Assembly (NCBI RefSeq): GCF_025666195.1 | Contig: NZ_CP102592.1 | Location: 2,480,001-2,544,000 of the forward strand | DNA from: Xanthomonas sp. CFBP 8443 | GTDB lineage: Bacteria > Pseudomonadota > Gammaproteobacteria > Xanthomonadales > Xanthomonadaceae | DNA: 64,000 nucleotides | Direction of reading: 5' to 3' | Position numbers and translations under genes: made by a program | Shown here: one piece after another, positions 18,462 to 27,821 of the stretch | Numbering within the stretch: the first letter of the stretch is position 1 | Layout: every line of letters begins with the position of its first letter | Notes under the pieces: generated by a model | The model's database searches: none | What the model saw: the letters and a program-made list of their open reading frames with translations, nothing else | What the model was told of the DNA's origin: nothing

Positions 18462-19580
18462 TCAGATGACCTCTAGCTCCGCGCTCAGCGCGCCGGCCTG
18501 CTTGAGTGCTTCCAGGATCGCGATCAGGTCGCCCGGCGCGGCGCCGACTTCGTTGACCGCGCGCACGATCTGGTCCAGCGAGGTGCCGCCCTCGAACTTG
18601 AACATGCGGCTGCCTTCGTTGGTGGCGGTGATGGTCGACTTCGGCGCGACCACGGTCTGGCCGTTGCTCAGCGCGTTGGGCTGGCTGACCTGGCTGCCTT
18701 CGCTGATGGTGACGGTCAGCGAGCCGTGCGAGATCGCCGCCGGGCTGACCCGCACCTGCGCGCCGATCACCACGGTGCCGGTGCGGGCGTTGACCACCAC
18801 CTTGGCCGCCGCCGCGCCCGGCGACAGCTCGATGTTCTCGATCCGCGCCAGCAGGCCGACGCGCGCGCCGGGGTCGGTCGGCGAGCGCACCGCGACGGTG
18901 GCGCCGTCAACCGCATGCGCGCTGCCCGGGCCGAACGCGTTCTCCAGCGCCGCGACCATCCGCGACACCGTGGTGAAATCGTTCTGGTGCAGGTTCAGGG
19001 TGATCTCGTTGCTGCCGCCGAACACGTCCGGCAGTGCGCGCTCCACCGTGGCGCCGTTGGGAATGCGGCCGACGCTGGGCACGTTCACCGAAATCCGCGA
19101 GCCGTCCTTGCCCTGCGCGCCGAAGCCGCCGACGATCAGGCTGCCTTGGGCGATTGCGTAGACCTGGCCGTCGGCGCCCTTCAGCGGCGCCATCAGCAGC
19201 GAGCCGCCGCGCAGCGAGACCGCGTTGCCGATCGAGGAGACGGTGATGTCGATCGGCTGGCCGGGCTTGGCGAACGGCGGCAGTTCGGCGTGGATCGCCA
19301 CCGCGGCCACGTTCTTCAGCTGCGGATTGACGTTCGACGGAACATTGACGCCCAGCTCGCCGAGCATGTTCTTCAGGCTCTGCACGGTGAAGGGTGCCTG
19401 GCTGGTGCGGTCGCCGCTGCCGTCCAAGCCGACCACCAGGCCGTAGCCGACCAGCGCGTTGCCGCGCACGCCGCCGACCTGGGCCAGGTCCTTGATGCGT
19501 TCGGCGGCGGCCGGGGCGGCCAGGCCGACACACAGCGCGAACGCGGCGAGCAGGCGGCAGGGCAGGGACGAAAGATTCAT
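18462..19580 (-). CDS. flgI: Flagellar P-ring protein FlgI
   Basis: 372 residues, standard length. A Sec signal peptide ([17 protein letters not shown]) precedes the mature start [31 protein letters not shown], which is diagnostic. FlgI assembles the periplasmic ring around the rod in peptidoglycan, with FlgA as chaperone. It lies 8 nt after flgH. Confidence 0.96.
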   Translation of the reverse strand: MNLSSLPCRLLAAFALCVGLAAPAAAERIKDLAQVGGVRGNALVGYGLVVGLDGSGDRTSQAPFTVQSLKNMLGELGVNVPSNVNPQLKNVAAVAIHAELPPFAKPGQPIDITVSSIGNAVSLRGGSLLMAPLKGADGQVYAIAQGSLIVGGFGAQGKDGSRISVNVPSVGRIPNGATVERALPDVFGGSNEITLNLHQNDFTTVSRMVAALENAFGPGSAHAVDGATVAVRSPTDPGARVGLLARIENIELSPGAAAAKVVVNARTGTVVIGAQVRVSPAAISHGSLTVTISEGSQVSQPNALSNGQTVVAPKSTITATNEGSRMFKFEGGTSLDQIVRAVNEVGAAPGDLIAILEALKQAGALSAELEVI

Positions 19581-19588
19581 GGCAGGCC

Positions 19589-20293
19589 TCAGTACGGCGA
19601 GATGCGCGAGTTGAAGAAGCGGCTCAGCCAGCCCATCGCGTTGGATTGGGCGACGGCGCCGCGGCCGCCGTAGGCGATGCGCGCGTCGGCGACCTTGCTG
19701 GAAGGAATGGTGTTGTCCGGGGCGATGTCGGCGGCGCGGACGATGCCTTGCACCTGCACCAGTTCGTCGCCCTGGTTCAGACGCAGGTTCTTCTGCCCCT
19801 GGATCACCAGGTTGCCGTTGGGCAGGCGCTGCATCACGGTCACGGTGATGCTGCCCTGCATGGTGTTGCTCTGCGCGGTGTTGCCCTTGCCGGCGAAGCT
19901 GCGGTCGCCGCTGGTGGAGTTGTTGAGCACGTTGATGCCGTTGACCGTCAGCGGCGCGCCGAGCAGGGTCGGCGTGGCCATCGTCACCGCGTCCTTCTTG
20001 GTGATGCTGGTGTTGGCGGTGGTGCTGGCGTTGGTGCTTTCGACCAGGGTGATGGTCAGCAGGTCGCCGACATCGCGGGCGCGCCGGTCCGAATACAGCG
20101 ACAGGCTTGGGCCGGCGGCATAGATCGCGCCGGCGCTGGGCTGTGCGGCCTGCGCCACCACCGGCACGATCGGCGCCATCGGCGCATACGGGCGCACATC
20201 GCCGGCGGCGATGCCCAGGCTGGTGCAGCCGCCGAGCAGCGCCGGCAGGAGCAGCGCGGCGGTGACGAGAGAGAGAGAGGACAGACGCGACAT
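19589..20293 (-). CDS. flgH: Flagellar L-ring lipoprotein FlgH
   Basis: 234 residues. Lipoprotein signal with lipobox LLGGC (Cys 23), then [19 protein letters not shown] and the C-terminal [21 protein letters not shown], both typical of FlgH. It forms the outer-membrane ring. ATG at 20293 was chosen because it begins a complete lipoprotein signal; it is 23 nt from flgG. Confidence 0.95.
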   Translation of the reverse strand: MSRLSSLSLVTAALLLPALLGGCTSLGIAAGDVRPYAPMAPIVPVVAQAAQPSAGAIYAAGPSLSLYSDRRARDVGDLLTITLVESTNASTTANTSITKKDAVTMATPTLLGAPLTVNGINVLNNSTSGDRSFAGKGNTAQSNTMQGSITVTVMQRLPNGNLVIQGQKNLRLNQGDELVQVQGIVRAADIAPDNTIPSSKVADARIAYGGRGAVAQSNAMGWLSRFFNSRISPY

Positions 20294-20316
20294 GGCGGTT
20301 TCCAGGAAAGTCGGGA

Positions 20317-21102
20317 TCAGACGTTGTTGTTCAGATAGCCGAGCATCGAATCGGTGGTGGAGATCGCCTTGGCGTTCATCTCGTAGGCGCGCTGGGTCTC
20401 GATCATGCTGACCAGCTCCTCGACCACGTTGACGTTGCTGCCTTCCAGCGAGGCCTGCACGGTGGTACCGAGGCCGTTGAGGCCGGGCGTGCCGTTCTGC
20501 GCCGGGCCGGAGGCGGCCGTTTCCGCGTACAGGTTCTCGCCCTTGGCCTGCAGGCCCGAGGGGTTGATGAAATCGCTCAGCGTCAACGAACCGATCTCCA
20601 GCGCCGCGGCGGTACCGGCGACCTGCACGCTGACCGTGCCATCGGTGCCGATGGTCAGCGACTGCGCGCCTTCCGGGACCTGGATGCCGGGCTGGATCGC
20701 ATAGCCGCTGTTGGTGACCAGTTCGCCCTGCGCATTGATCTGGAAGCTGCCGTCGCGGGTATAGGCCGAGGTGCCGTCGGGCATCTGCACTTCGAAGAAG
20801 CCGCGGCCGTTGACCATCACGTCCAGCGCGCGCCCGGTCTGCTGCGGGTTGCCCTGCTCGAAATCCTTGGAGGTGGAGACCACGCGCACGCCGGTGCCCA
20901 GCTGCAGGCCGGACGGCAGTTGGGTCTGCGCCGAAGTCGCGCCGCCGGGCTGACGCACCTGTTGGTACAGCAGGTCCTCGAAGCTGGCGCGGTCGCGCTT
21001 GAAGCCGGTGGTGTTGGTGTTGGCCAGGTTGTTGGAGACGACGGACATGCGCGTCTGCTGCGCATCCAGTCCGGTCTTGGCGACCCACAAAGCCTGATTC
21101 AT
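20317..21102 (-). CDS. flgG: Distal rod protein FlgG
   Basis: 261 residues, exactly the family length. [47 protein letters not shown] at the N-terminus and [32 protein letters not shown] at the C-terminus are rod signatures. It has its own sigma-54 promoter 55 nt upstream, so flgG-flgH-flgI-flgJ-flgK-flgL can be transcribed separately from flgB-flgF. Confidence 0.96.
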   Translation of the reverse strand: MNQALWVAKTGLDAQQTRMSVVSNNLANTNTTGFKRDRASFEDLLYQQVRQPGGATSAQTQLPSGLQLGTGVRVVSTSKDFEQGNPQQTGRALDVMVNGRGFFEVQMPDGTSAYTRDGSFQINAQGELVTNSGYAIQPGIQVPEGAQSLTIGTDGTVSVQVAGTAAALEIGSLTLSDFINPSGLQAKGENLYAETAASGPAQNGTPGLNGLGTTVQASLEGSNVNVVEELVSMIETQRAYEMNAKAISTTDSMLGYLNNNV

Positions 21103-21156
21103 GACCCGATTCCTCTAGATGGTGGCCCCGTGATCCGCGAGGGGCAGGGAGACTGA

Positions 21157-21172
21157 TGCATGTGCCGTGCCA
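21157..21172 (-). promoter_or_regulatory. Sigma-54 promoter of flgG
   Basis: Minus strand TGGCACG-GCAC-ATGCA: 7 of 7 in the -24 block and ATGCA in the -12 block, GG-N10-GC spacing. It lies in the 107-bp gap between flgF and flgG. Confidence 0.78.
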
Positions 21173-21209
21173 CAAATGCGCCGGCTTTCCGTCTGCGCCG
21201 GCCGCGGGC

Positions 21210-21965
21210 TTAGCCGTTCAGGCGCAGCATGGTGTTGGCCGACTGCGCGTTCTCGTCGCCGTGCTTGATCACCTTCACCTGCATCTCGAACTGGCGCTGC
21301 AGCTGGATCATCTGCACCAGCGCGCCGGCGGCGTCGACATTGCTGCCTTCCAGCGCGCCGGTGTGGACCGGGCTGCCGGCGGACAGGGCGAACGCCTGGG
21401 TCGGATCGTCGCTGATGTTGCGCATCAGCCCGTCGGGGCGGCGCTCCAGGCGTTCGGCCGGCGCCTGCACCACCTTCATCTTGCCGACCACGGTCATCGC
21501 CTGCGGACCTTCGCCCAGCGGCACGATCGACACGGTGCCGTCGCCGCCGATCTCCAGCGCTTGGTGCGGCGGGATCGCCATCGGATTGCCCTGGTCGTCC
21601 AGCACCGCGCGGCCGCTGGAGGTGACCAGCTGGCCGTTCGCGGTCAACGCCAGTTCGCCGCCGCGCGTATACGCCTCCTTGCCATCGCTGGCCTGCACGG
21701 CCAGCCAGTTGTCGGCGCTGAGCGAGACGTCCAGCGCATTGCCGGTCACCTGCTGCGCGCCGACGTCGCGGTTGAAGCCCTGGTCGACGTGCAGCGCATC
21801 GATCCGCGACGGATAGCCTGCGCCCTGGATGCGGAACGCCTCGGTATTGGCCAGCGCGGCCTTGAAACCGGCGGTGTCGACATTGGCCAGATTGTGCGAG
21901 ACCGTACCCTGCGCCTGCAGCGAAGCGCGGGCGCCGGTCATGGCGACGTAGAGTGCTTTGTCCAT
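21210..21965 (-). CDS. flgF: Proximal rod protein FlgF
   Basis: 251 residues. N-terminal MDKALYVAMTGARASLQAQGTVSHNLANVDTAGFKAAL and C-terminal NVDAAGALVQMIQLQRQFEMQVKVI place it in the rod family, and length and order identify FlgF. It is separated from flgE by a 149-bp gap filled by a repeat element. Confidence 0.93.
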   Translation of the reverse strand: MDKALYVAMTGARASLQAQGTVSHNLANVDTAGFKAALANTEAFRIQGAGYPSRIDALHVDQGFNRDVGAQQVTGNALDVSLSADNWLAVQASDGKEAYTRGGELALTANGQLVTSSGRAVLDDQGNPMAIPPHQALEIGGDGTVSIVPLGEGPQAMTVVGKMKVVQAPAERLERRPDGLMRNISDDPTQAFALSAGSPVHTGALEGSNVDAAGALVQMIQLQRQFEMQVKVIKHGDENAQSANTMLRLNG

Positions 21966-21973
21966 GGATGTGA

Positions 21974-22112
21974 GCCGTGATTCGGGATGGGGGGATTCGG
22001 GATTCGAAGAAGCGGCGGTGCCGCAAACGATCAGGGGTGGCGTGCAAGGCTGGCTTCCGATCGACGGAATGCCAGCCGTTGCGAATCACCAATCCCGAAT
22101 CACCAATCCCGG
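21974..22112. repeat. Intergenic repeat with GGGATTC-type ends, copy 1
   Basis: About 139 bp between flgE and flgF. The left end has GATTCGGGATGG then GGATTCGGGATTC; the right end has the complementary series AATCACCAATCCCGAATC and CCAATCCCGG. The middle holds an inverted pair around the GCTGGC/GCCAGC motif. The same architecture recurs at 29055-29184, so this is a small dispersed non-coding element, comparable to short intergenic repeats common in Xanthomonas. Confidence 0.7.
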
Positions 22113-22114
22113 CT

Positions 22115-23338
22115 TTAACGGATATTGATGATGGTCTGCGTGACCTGATCCTGGGTGGAGATCATCTGCGAGTTGGCCTGGAAGTTGCGCTGCGCGACGA
22201 TCATGTTGACCAGCTGTTCGGTGAGGTCCACGGTCGAGGCTTCGAGCGCGCCGGACTGGATGTCGCCGAAGTCCGAGGTCGACGGCGCGCCGGTGCGCGC
22301 ATTGCCCGAGGCCGAGCTTTCCGCCCACACGTTGTCGCCGAGCGAGCTCAGCCCCTGCGGGTTGACGAAGTTGGTCATCGCGACCTGGCCCAGCGCCTTG
22401 TCGGCGTTGTTGGAGTAGCGCGCGTAGACCACGCCGGTGGCGTCGATGCTGATCGAGTTGAGCTTGCCGCTGGCGTAGCCGTCCTGGCGCGCGTCGCGCA
22501 GGGCGAAGGCTTCGCCGTACTGGGTCGAGCCGCTCACGTCCAGGGTCAGGTTGAGGGTGCCGGCGCCGGTGCTCGGGGTGAACGTGCTCAGTGCGATGCG
22601 GCCGTCGGCGGGCGTGGTGAGCTTGCCGTTGCCGTCGAACTGCAGCGTGCTCGGCGTGCCGACCGCGACGCCGTCGACGTAGTTGTGCACCTGCCACTGG
22701 TTGGCGGTGGCGGTCTTGACGAAATACGAGGTCTGGGTGTGGCTGACGCCCAGCGAATCGTAGACGGTGATGCCGCCGGTGGAGTGGTTGTAGCTGTTGG
22801 CGTCGGTCGGGGCGAAGGTGGCCACGGTCGGCACGTTGGCGTTGCCGGGCAGGGTGAACATCAGGTTCACCATTTCGCTCTGCTTGGGCGAGCTGTCGGT
22901 GGTCAGCAGCTGCAGGTCGGTCAGCGTGCCGACCGCGAAGCCGTTGCCGTTGGCCGCCGGCGGGAACACCTGCAGCTTGGCGCCCTGCGGGTTGACCACG
23001 TAGCCGTCGGCGTCGGTCTGGAAGTTGCCGGCGCGCGAATAGACCTTGGCGCCGTTGCTGGTCATGGTGAAGAAGCCGTCGCCGGAGATCGCCAGGTCCA
23101 GGTTGCGCCCGGTCGGGTCGACGTTGCCCTGCGAGAACTGCTGGGCGACGTTGCTGACCCGCACGCCGGCGCCGATCGCGTTGCGCGCGATGCCGTAGCC
23201 GGTGGCGGAGAACAGGTCGGCGAACTCGGCGCGCGATTCCTTGAAGCCGGTGGTGTTGACGTTGGCGATGTTGTTGGCGGTGACGTTGAGGTCGGAATTG
23301 GCCGCTTTGATGCCGGACAGCGAAGTGTTGAAACCCAT
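22115..23338 (-). CDS. flgE: Flagellar hook protein FlgE
   Basis: 407 residues. MGFNTSLSGIKAANSDLNVTANNIANVNTTGFKESRAEFADLF at the start, and STVDLTEQLVNMIVAQRNFQANSQMISTQDQVTQTIINI at the end. It polymerises into the hook, guided by FlgD. It is 25 nt from flgD in the same transcript. Confidence 0.95.
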   Translation of the reverse strand: MGFNTSLSGIKAANSDLNVTANNIANVNTTGFKESRAEFADLFSATGYGIARNAIGAGVRVSNVAQQFSQGNVDPTGRNLDLAISGDGFFTMTSNGAKVYSRAGNFQTDADGYVVNPQGAKLQVFPPAANGNGFAVGTLTDLQLLTTDSSPKQSEMVNLMFTLPGNANVPTVATFAPTDANSYNHSTGGITVYDSLGVSHTQTSYFVKTATANQWQVHNYVDGVAVGTPSTLQFDGNGKLTTPADGRIALSTFTPSTGAGTLNLTLDVSGSTQYGEAFALRDARQDGYASGKLNSISIDATGVVYARYSNNADKALGQVAMTNFVNPQGLSSLGDNVWAESSASGNARTGAPSTSDFGDIQSGALEASTVDLTEQLVNMIVAQRNFQANSQMISTQDQVTQTIINIR

Positions 23339-23363
23339 GATGGACTCCTGTGGATTGGCCGGC

Positions 23364-24035
23364 TCAGCTGACGCGGAGCACGTTGGCGAGCGGGGCGGTG
23401 CCCAGCCCGGTCAGGTCGAGGTAGATGCCGTCGGAGCCGATGGTGGCGCTCTCGACCGGGGCCTGGATGTAGGTGGACAGCGTGCTGTTGGTACCGCTGC
23501 TGTCGGTATGCGTGGCGGTGACGCTGTACTTGCCGGCGGCCTGGCGGATGCCGTTGGTATCGGTGCCGTCCCAGCTGAAATTGACCTCGCCGGCCTTGCT
23601 GGCGTTGACGCTGATCTGCTTGACCGCGTTGCCGTTGGCGTCGCTGACGGTGAGGTTGACGATGCCCGCGCCGGGCGCGGCGATCACGCCGTTGACGCCG
23701 CCCTCGGCGCCCAGCGGCATCGTCGCCGACGGCACCAGCACCTTGTGCCCGACCAGCTGGGCGCCGCGCAGGATCTGGTCGGTGCTCATCGAATCGGACA
23801 GCGCGGTCACGGTCTTGTTGAGGTCGCCGATGCCCTGCACGGTGGACAGCTGCGCCATCTGCGAGACCATCTGGCTGTTGTCCATCGGCTTGAGCGGGTC
23901 CTGGTGCTGCAACTGCTCGGTCATCAGCTTCAGGAAGTCGGCCTGGTTCAGCGACGCCGACTTGGAGGCGGTGTTGCTGGTGCTGGAGCCGGTCAGCCCG
24001 AGGCTGGAATAGATGTCGCTGGAAACGGTACTCAT
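23364..24035 (-). CDS. flgD: Hook-cap assembly protein FlgD
   Basis: 223 residues. The N-terminal signature NQADFLKLMTEQLQHQDPLKPMDNSQMVSQMAQLSTVQGI is diagnostic; the C-terminal half is the FlgD Ig-like/Tudor part (VNASKAGEVNFSWDGTDTNG). It caps the growing hook. It lies between flgC and flgE. Confidence 0.95.
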   Translation of the reverse strand: MSTVSSDIYSSLGLTGSSTSNTASKSASLNQADFLKLMTEQLQHQDPLKPMDNSQMVSQMAQLSTVQGIGDLNKTVTALSDSMSTDQILRGAQLVGHKVLVPSATMPLGAEGGVNGVIAAPGAGIVNLTVSDANGNAVKQISVNASKAGEVNFSWDGTDTNGIRQAAGKYSVTATHTDSSGTNSTLSTYIQAPVESATIGSDGIYLDLTGLGTAPLANVLRVS

Positions 24036-24076
24036 CAGTACGTCCTAGGCCGGGAAGCGGCGGGAGGGAGGGGCGC

Positions 24077-24484
24077 TTAGCGGCCCATGGTCAAGGTGGA
24101 CAACGCCAGTTCCTTGGCGGTGTTGAGGATTTCCACGCCTGCCTGGTAATTGCGCGAGGCGGAGATCAGGTTGACCATCTGCGCCACCGGATCCACGTCC
24201 GGCGAGTAGATGTAGCCGTCGGCATCGGCGAGCGGGTGGCCGGGCTCGTAGCGCTTGAGCGGCGGATCCTTGCTCTGGGCGATTTCCTTGACGTTGACCG
24301 AGGTCAGGCTGCTGTCGTGCGGGTTGCGCACCGCCTGGAAGATCGGTTCGATCGGCTTGTAGGCGGCCTCGGCCGAGCCGGCCACCGAGTCGGCGTTGGC
24401 CAGGTTGCTGGCGATGGTGCTCAGTCGCACCGACTGCGCCTGCAGCGCGGAGCCGGCGACATCGAAGATCGGCAGATTGCTCAT
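24077..24484 (-). CDS. flgC: Proximal rod protein FlgC
   Basis: 135 residues, standard size. MSNLPIFDVAGSALQAQSVRLSTIASNLANADS and MVNLISASRNYQAGVEILNTAKELA are typical. The ATG at 24484 is 2 nt after the flgB stop. A longer in-frame opening overlaps flgB entirely and is ignored. Confidence 0.95.
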   Translation of the reverse strand: MSNLPIFDVAGSALQAQSVRLSTIASNLANADSVAGSAEAAYKPIEPIFQAVRNPHDSSLTSVNVKEIAQSKDPPLKRYEPGHPLADADGYIYSPDVDPVAQMVNLISASRNYQAGVEILNTAKELALSTLTMGR

Positions 24485-24486
24485 GC

Positions 24487-24888
24487 TTATTGGCCTGTGA
24501 TCGCGGTGAGCATGCTGCGCACCTTGGATTCGACGAAGCTCAGCGAGGCGCGGTATTCCAGCGCGGCGCGGCCGTAGGCGGCGCGCTCGGCGTCCGCATC
24601 GACGGTGTTGCCGTCGAGGCTGGGCTGGCTGGCCTGGCGGGTGAGCTGGAACGGATTGAGGCCGGTGGCGCCGCCGACCGCGAGGTGGCGGCTGTCGGTG
24701 ACCGCCATCTGGCTGCCGTCGCGCTGGCCCTGCGCGGCGCGCATGGCCGCGTCGAAGTCCAGGTCCTGGGCCTTGTAGCCGGGCGTGTCGACGTTGCTGA
24801 GGTTGCTGGCGATCAGCTTCATCCGTTGCTCGCGCAGCGGCAGGGCGTCGCCGTGGACCCCCAGGTAGGATGAAATCAGATTGGACAT
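24487..24888 (-). CDS. flgB: Proximal rod protein FlgB
   Basis: 133 residues. MSNLISSYLGVHGDALPLREQRMKLIASNLSNVDTPGYKAQDLDF at the start is typical of FlgB. It is the first gene of the rod-hook operon, with a sigma-54 promoter 33-48 nt before its ATG. Confidence 0.95.
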   Translation of the reverse strand: MSNLISSYLGVHGDALPLREQRMKLIASNLSNVDTPGYKAQDLDFDAAMRAAQGQRDGSQMAVTDSRHLAVGGATGLNPFQLTRQASQPSLDGNTVDADAERAAYGRAALEYRASLSFVESKVRSMLTAITGQ

Positions 24889-24920
24889 GGCGCGCTCCCG
24901 CGGTTCGTTGCAGGAGAACA

Positions 24921-24936
24921 GGCAAGGCCTGTGCCA
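24921..24936 (-). promoter_or_regulatory. Sigma-54 promoter of the flgB operon
   Basis: Minus strand TGGCACA-GGCC-TTGCC: near-consensus -24 and -12 blocks with GG-N10-GC spacing. It ends 33 nt before flgB, in the 171-bp gap after cheV. Confidence 0.8.
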
Positions 24937-25059
24937 AAACCGGGGACCAACGCGCCGGGCGGGGTGGGATCACCCGCTTTCCGGCATGCCACAGGGCCGG
25001 GGCGGCGCTGCTGCGGCGCCCCAGGCAGGCTCCCGGCGTCGCGCCGGGGCCGCGGAGAA

Positions 25060-26013
25060 CTAGGCGGCCTGGGCCGCGGCGACCACCCGCAACCGCGCCA
25101 GCACGTAGTCGGCCAGCTCGTGCGGGCTGTACTTGGCGACGAAGGCGTTGGCGCCGACGCGCTCGACCATGGCGTTGTTGAACACGCCCGACAGCGAGGT
25201 GTGCAGCAGCACGTACAGGCCGGCCAGGCCGGGGTGGCGCCGGATTTCCGTCGTCAGCGTGTAGCCGTCCATCGCCGGCATCTCGATGTCGGAGATCACC
25301 ATGGCGTAGCGGTCGGCCGGATTCTCGCCGCCGGCGTGGATCTGCAAGAGATGGTCCAGGGCCTGGCGGCCGTCGGACAGCAGGGTCGCGCCGACCCCGA
25401 GCTGGTCGAGCACGCTGCGGATCTGCTGCCGGGCCACGCGCGAGTCGTCCACCACCAGCACCTGCAGCTGCGAACCGGTGAGCGCCAGCGACGGGTCGAT
25501 CTGCGCCTCCACCCGGGTCTGGGCGATGTCGGCGAGCACGCTTTCCACGTCGATGACCTGGATCAGCTCGCCCTGGAAGCGGGTCACCGCGGTCAGGTAG
25601 CTGGATTCGGCGCCCAGTTCCGGCGGCGGATGGATGTCCTCCACCGCGATGTTGACGATGCGCTCCACGCCGCTGACCAGGAAGCCCTGGACCGAACGGT
25701 TGAACTCGGTGACCACCAGGTAGCCGGGCGCCTTGTCGGCCTGCGTCTCGCGCTCCGGGTGGCCGATCGCCAGGCCCAGGTCGAGCACCGGCACCGAACG
25801 GCCGCGGACGTCGGCGACGCCGGAGAATTGCAGTGGCAGCCCTGGCACCTGGAACAGATCCGGACGGCGCAGCACTTCCTGCACCTTGAAGACGTTCACG
25901 CCAAAAAGCTGACGACCGCCCAGCCGGAACAGCAGCAGGGCAAGCCGGTTGTGGCCCGCCAAGCGGGTGCGCTGGTCGATTCGGTTGAGCAGGTCATGAG
26001 ACATGGCGTTCAT
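25060..26013 (-). CDS. cheV: Chemotaxis coupling protein CheV
   Basis: 317 residues, or 314 from the second ATG at 26004. Residues about 25-170 are a CheW domain (LLLFRLGGRQLFGVNVFKVQEVL, GVADVRGRSVPVLDLGLAIG). Residues about 180-310 are a receiver (LVVDDSRVARQQI, phosphoacceptor in VISDIEMPAMDG, HTSLSG, Lys in VAKYS). CheV couples receptors to CheA and adapts through phosphorylation. A sigma-28-like element overlaps the first ATG, so the downstream ATG may be the true start. It faces flgA divergently. Confidence 0.93.
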   Translation of the reverse strand: MNAMSHDLLNRIDQRTRLAGHNRLALLLFRLGGRQLFGVNVFKVQEVLRRPDLFQVPGLPLQFSGVADVRGRSVPVLDLGLAIGHPERETQADKAPGYLVVTEFNRSVQGFLVSGVERIVNIAVEDIHPPPELGAESSYLTAVTRFQGELIQVIDVESVLADIAQTRVEAQIDPSLALTGSQLQVLVVDDSRVARQQIRSVLDQLGVGATLLSDGRQALDHLLQIHAGGENPADRYAMVISDIEMPAMDGYTLTTEIRRHPGLAGLYVLLHTSLSGVFNNAMVERVGANAFVAKYSPHELADYVLARLRVVAAAQAA

Positions 26014-26039
26014 ATCGGCGCATTCGCGGCGGAACTTGA
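26012..26039 (-). promoter_or_regulatory. Possible sigma-28 promoter at the cheV start
   Basis: Minus strand TCAAGTTC (26032-26039) and GCCGATAT (26012-26019), but with a 12-nt spacer instead of 11, and the -10 includes the first cheV ATG. If used, the mRNA would start near 26005 and cheV would be read, nearly leaderless, from 26004. Confidence 0.35.
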
Positions 26040-26361
26040 GGCCTAACTCCTCAGGAGCTGTCGACGCGATGGCGATGGCCCCGCTGCGCCTGACGCGTGC
26101 GCGCAGGGCAACGTATAGGGAAGGTGTGTCCGAAGCGGTCGGTGACGATGCTGATTTGTCCCGTCCAAGCGCAACCCGCAAGTCGCCGCGCCGTCCGCGC
26201 AGGGCTTGGCGCGAGGCCAGGACCGGCGGCCAGCCGCGCCATGGGGCCCGGCACGGCCGCACCGCAGCGTGCCTAGCCCCGTCGCCAGGCTTTCGGAGCG
26301 CCGATACGTCGATCGCGGCACGGGCTTTGCATGAGGTTTGGCGAATCATCCATTTTGAGAG
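26014..26361. other. 348-bp divergent promoter region between cheV and flgA
   Basis: No credible gene. It contains the flgA sigma-54 promoter at its right end and the sigma-28-like element at its left end. A half-site-like ATAGGGAA at 26116-26123 resembles the arm of the rpoN2 palindrome, but is not symmetrical. The rest shows nothing I recognise. Confidence 0.5.
26316..26331 (+). promoter_or_regulatory. Sigma-54 promoter of flgA
   Basis: CGGCACG-GGCT-TTGCA: GG-N10-GC spacing and a perfect TTGCA -12 block. It ends 30 nt before the flgA ATG. Confidence 0.75.
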
Positions 26362-27012
26362 ATGGCCATGCGCCTGATCCTGTTAGTGGTCCTGCTGGCG
26401 GCGCTGCCGGCCTGGGCCGCGGAATTCCAACCGGTCGACTCGATCCGCGCCGCGGCGCTGTCTACGCTCGGGCCCGATGCCACGGCCGAGGCGACGCTGG
26501 ATCCGTCGGTGCGGGTGCCGCTGTGCCCGGTGCCGTTGCAGGCGCAGCCCACCGGCACCACCACGGTGGAGGTGAGCTGCCCGCGCGAGGCCGGCTGGCG
26601 CCTGTTCGTGCCGGTCAAGGTGCGGCGCCTGCAGGACGTGCTGGTCCTGAGCCGCGGCCTGGCGGCTGGAGAGACCGTCGGGGCCGCCGATATGGTGTCG
26701 GAGAAGCGCGACGTGGCGCGGATCGTCGGTGCGGCCATGACCGATCCGGCGGTGGCGATCGGCCGGGTGGTGCGGCGCACGCTGCCGGCCGGTACGCTGC
26801 TGTCGGCCAGCGATCTGGTCGCGCAGCGGCTGGTGCGGCGCGGCGACAATGTGGCGCTGGTGGCGCGCAGCGGGGCGCTGGAAGTGCGGATGGCGGGCCG
26901 CGCGCTCAGCGACGGCGGCGAAAACGAGCGGGTGACCGTCGAGAACCTGTCGTCACGCCGCGTCGTTCATGGAACTGTGTCACAAAATGGCGACGTTTTA
27001 GTGACGCGCTGA
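26362..27012 (+). CDS. flgA: FlgA, P-ring assembly chaperone
   Basis: 216 residues. Sec signal MAMRLILLVVLLAALPAWA, then a mature protein ending in an SAF-type domain (VLVLSRGLAAGETVGAADM, GRVVRRTLPAGTLLSASDL, ENLSSRRVVHGTVSQNGDVLV). FlgA acts in the periplasm to help FlgI form the ring. It is transcribed away from cheV and leads into flgM-flgN, though flgM also has its own promoter. Confidence 0.93.
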   Translation: MAMRLILLVVLLAALPAWAAEFQPVDSIRAAALSTLGPDATAEATLDPSVRVPLCPVPLQAQPTGTTTVEVSCPREAGWRLFVPVKVRRLQDVLVLSRGLAAGETVGAADMVSEKRDVARIVGAAMTDPAVAIGRVVRRTLPAGTLLSASDLVAQRLVRRGDNVALVARSGALEVRMAGRALSDGGENERVTVENLSSRRVVHGTVSQNGDVLVTR

Positions 27013-27021
27013 GATCCGGCC

Positions 27022-27048
27022 TAAAGTTCCGTGGGGTAACGCCGTTAC
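27022..27048 (+). promoter_or_regulatory. Sigma-28 (FliA) promoter of flgM
   Basis: TAAAGTTC (27022-27029), 11-nt spacer, GCCGTTAC (27041-27048). It starts 9 nt after the flgA stop, so flgM is made both from the flgA transcript and as a late gene, the usual anti-sigma feedback design. Confidence 0.85.
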
Positions 27049-27078
27049 CTACACCGAACCCGTAACAGGATTTCCGCC

Positions 27079-27396
27079 ATGAGCCAGAAAATCGAGGGGA
27101 GCCTGCCCAGCCAGGCGGCGCTCCGCACCACCTCCGTCAACACCAAGGCCGCCTCCGGCGCGTCCGAGGAAGGACAGGCACGCCCGGTGGATGCCACGGC
27201 CGCTGCCGACAGCCTGCGCCTGACCGGCGAGGCGTCCGGCCTGCAGACCTTGCAGCGCGAGCTGTCGACCGCGCCGGCGGTGGACAACAGCCGCGTCGAG
27301 TCGGTGCGCGCCGCATTGCAGAACGGCAGCTACAAGATCAATCCCGACGCCATCGCCAGCCGTATGCTCGACCTGGACCAGCAGCTCAGCGCATGA
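27079..27396 (+). CDS. flgM: Anti-sigma-28 factor FlgM
   Basis: 105 residues. The N-terminal half is disordered and Ser/Ala/Thr-rich; the C-terminal VDNSRVESVRAALQNGSYKINPDAIASRMLDLD is the conserved FliA-binding part. FlgM holds FliA until the hook is finished and FlgM is exported. Its stop overlaps the flgN start (ATGA). Confidence 0.94.
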   Translation: MSQKIEGSLPSQAALRTTSVNTKAASGASEEGQARPVDATAAADSLRLTGEASGLQTLQRELSTAPAVDNSRVESVRAALQNGSYKINPDAIASRMLDLDQQLSA

Positions 27397-27737
27397 ACAC
27401 CTCCGTGACCAACCCCTTGCAACAGCTCAGCGACGCGCTCGCCGGCGAACGGCAGGCCTTGTTGGATCACAACGTGGAGGAACTGATGCGGGCGACCAGC
27501 GACAAGCTGGCCGCGCTGCGCGCGCTGGAGGCCGACGTGCCGGCCGGTGCCGAGGCCGAGTCGCGGCTGCGCGAACTGGCCGACGCCAACCGCGCCAACG
27601 GCGCGCTGCTGTCGCGGCGGCGGCGCGAAGTGAACTGGGCGCTGCGTCACCTGGGCCGCAGCGAGAGCGCCTCGTCCTACGATGCCAACGGCCAGTCCAG
27701 CAGCCTGCGGACCAGCCGGCACCTGGCGATCGCCTGA
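27393..27737 (+). CDS. flgN: FlgN-type export chaperone
   Basis: 114 residues, helical, with LQQLSDALAGERQALLDHNVEELMRATSDKLAAL and ANGALLSRRRREVNWALRHLG, the pattern of FlgN. FlgN escorts FlgK and FlgL to the export apparatus. Overlap with flgM by 4 nt and the order flgA-flgM-flgN support the call. Confidence 0.88.
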   Translation: MNTSVTNPLQQLSDALAGERQALLDHNVEELMRATSDKLAALRALEADVPAGAEAESRLRELADANRANGALLSRRRREVNWALRHLGRSESASSYDANGQSSSLRTSRHLAIA

Positions 27738-27821
27738 GCATCGCGTGCCGGCTTGGCCGGCGTCGCACCTGACCAGGGCATCGGCGTATATTGAGCGTCC
27801 GCTCGTTACCCGTTGCCTGTC

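Noticed and set aside
24976..24992. Second sigma-54-like site (TGGCATG...AAGC) upstream of flgB
   Set aside because: GG to GC distance is 11 rather than 10 nt, which sigma-54 does not tolerate; the site at 24921 is far better.
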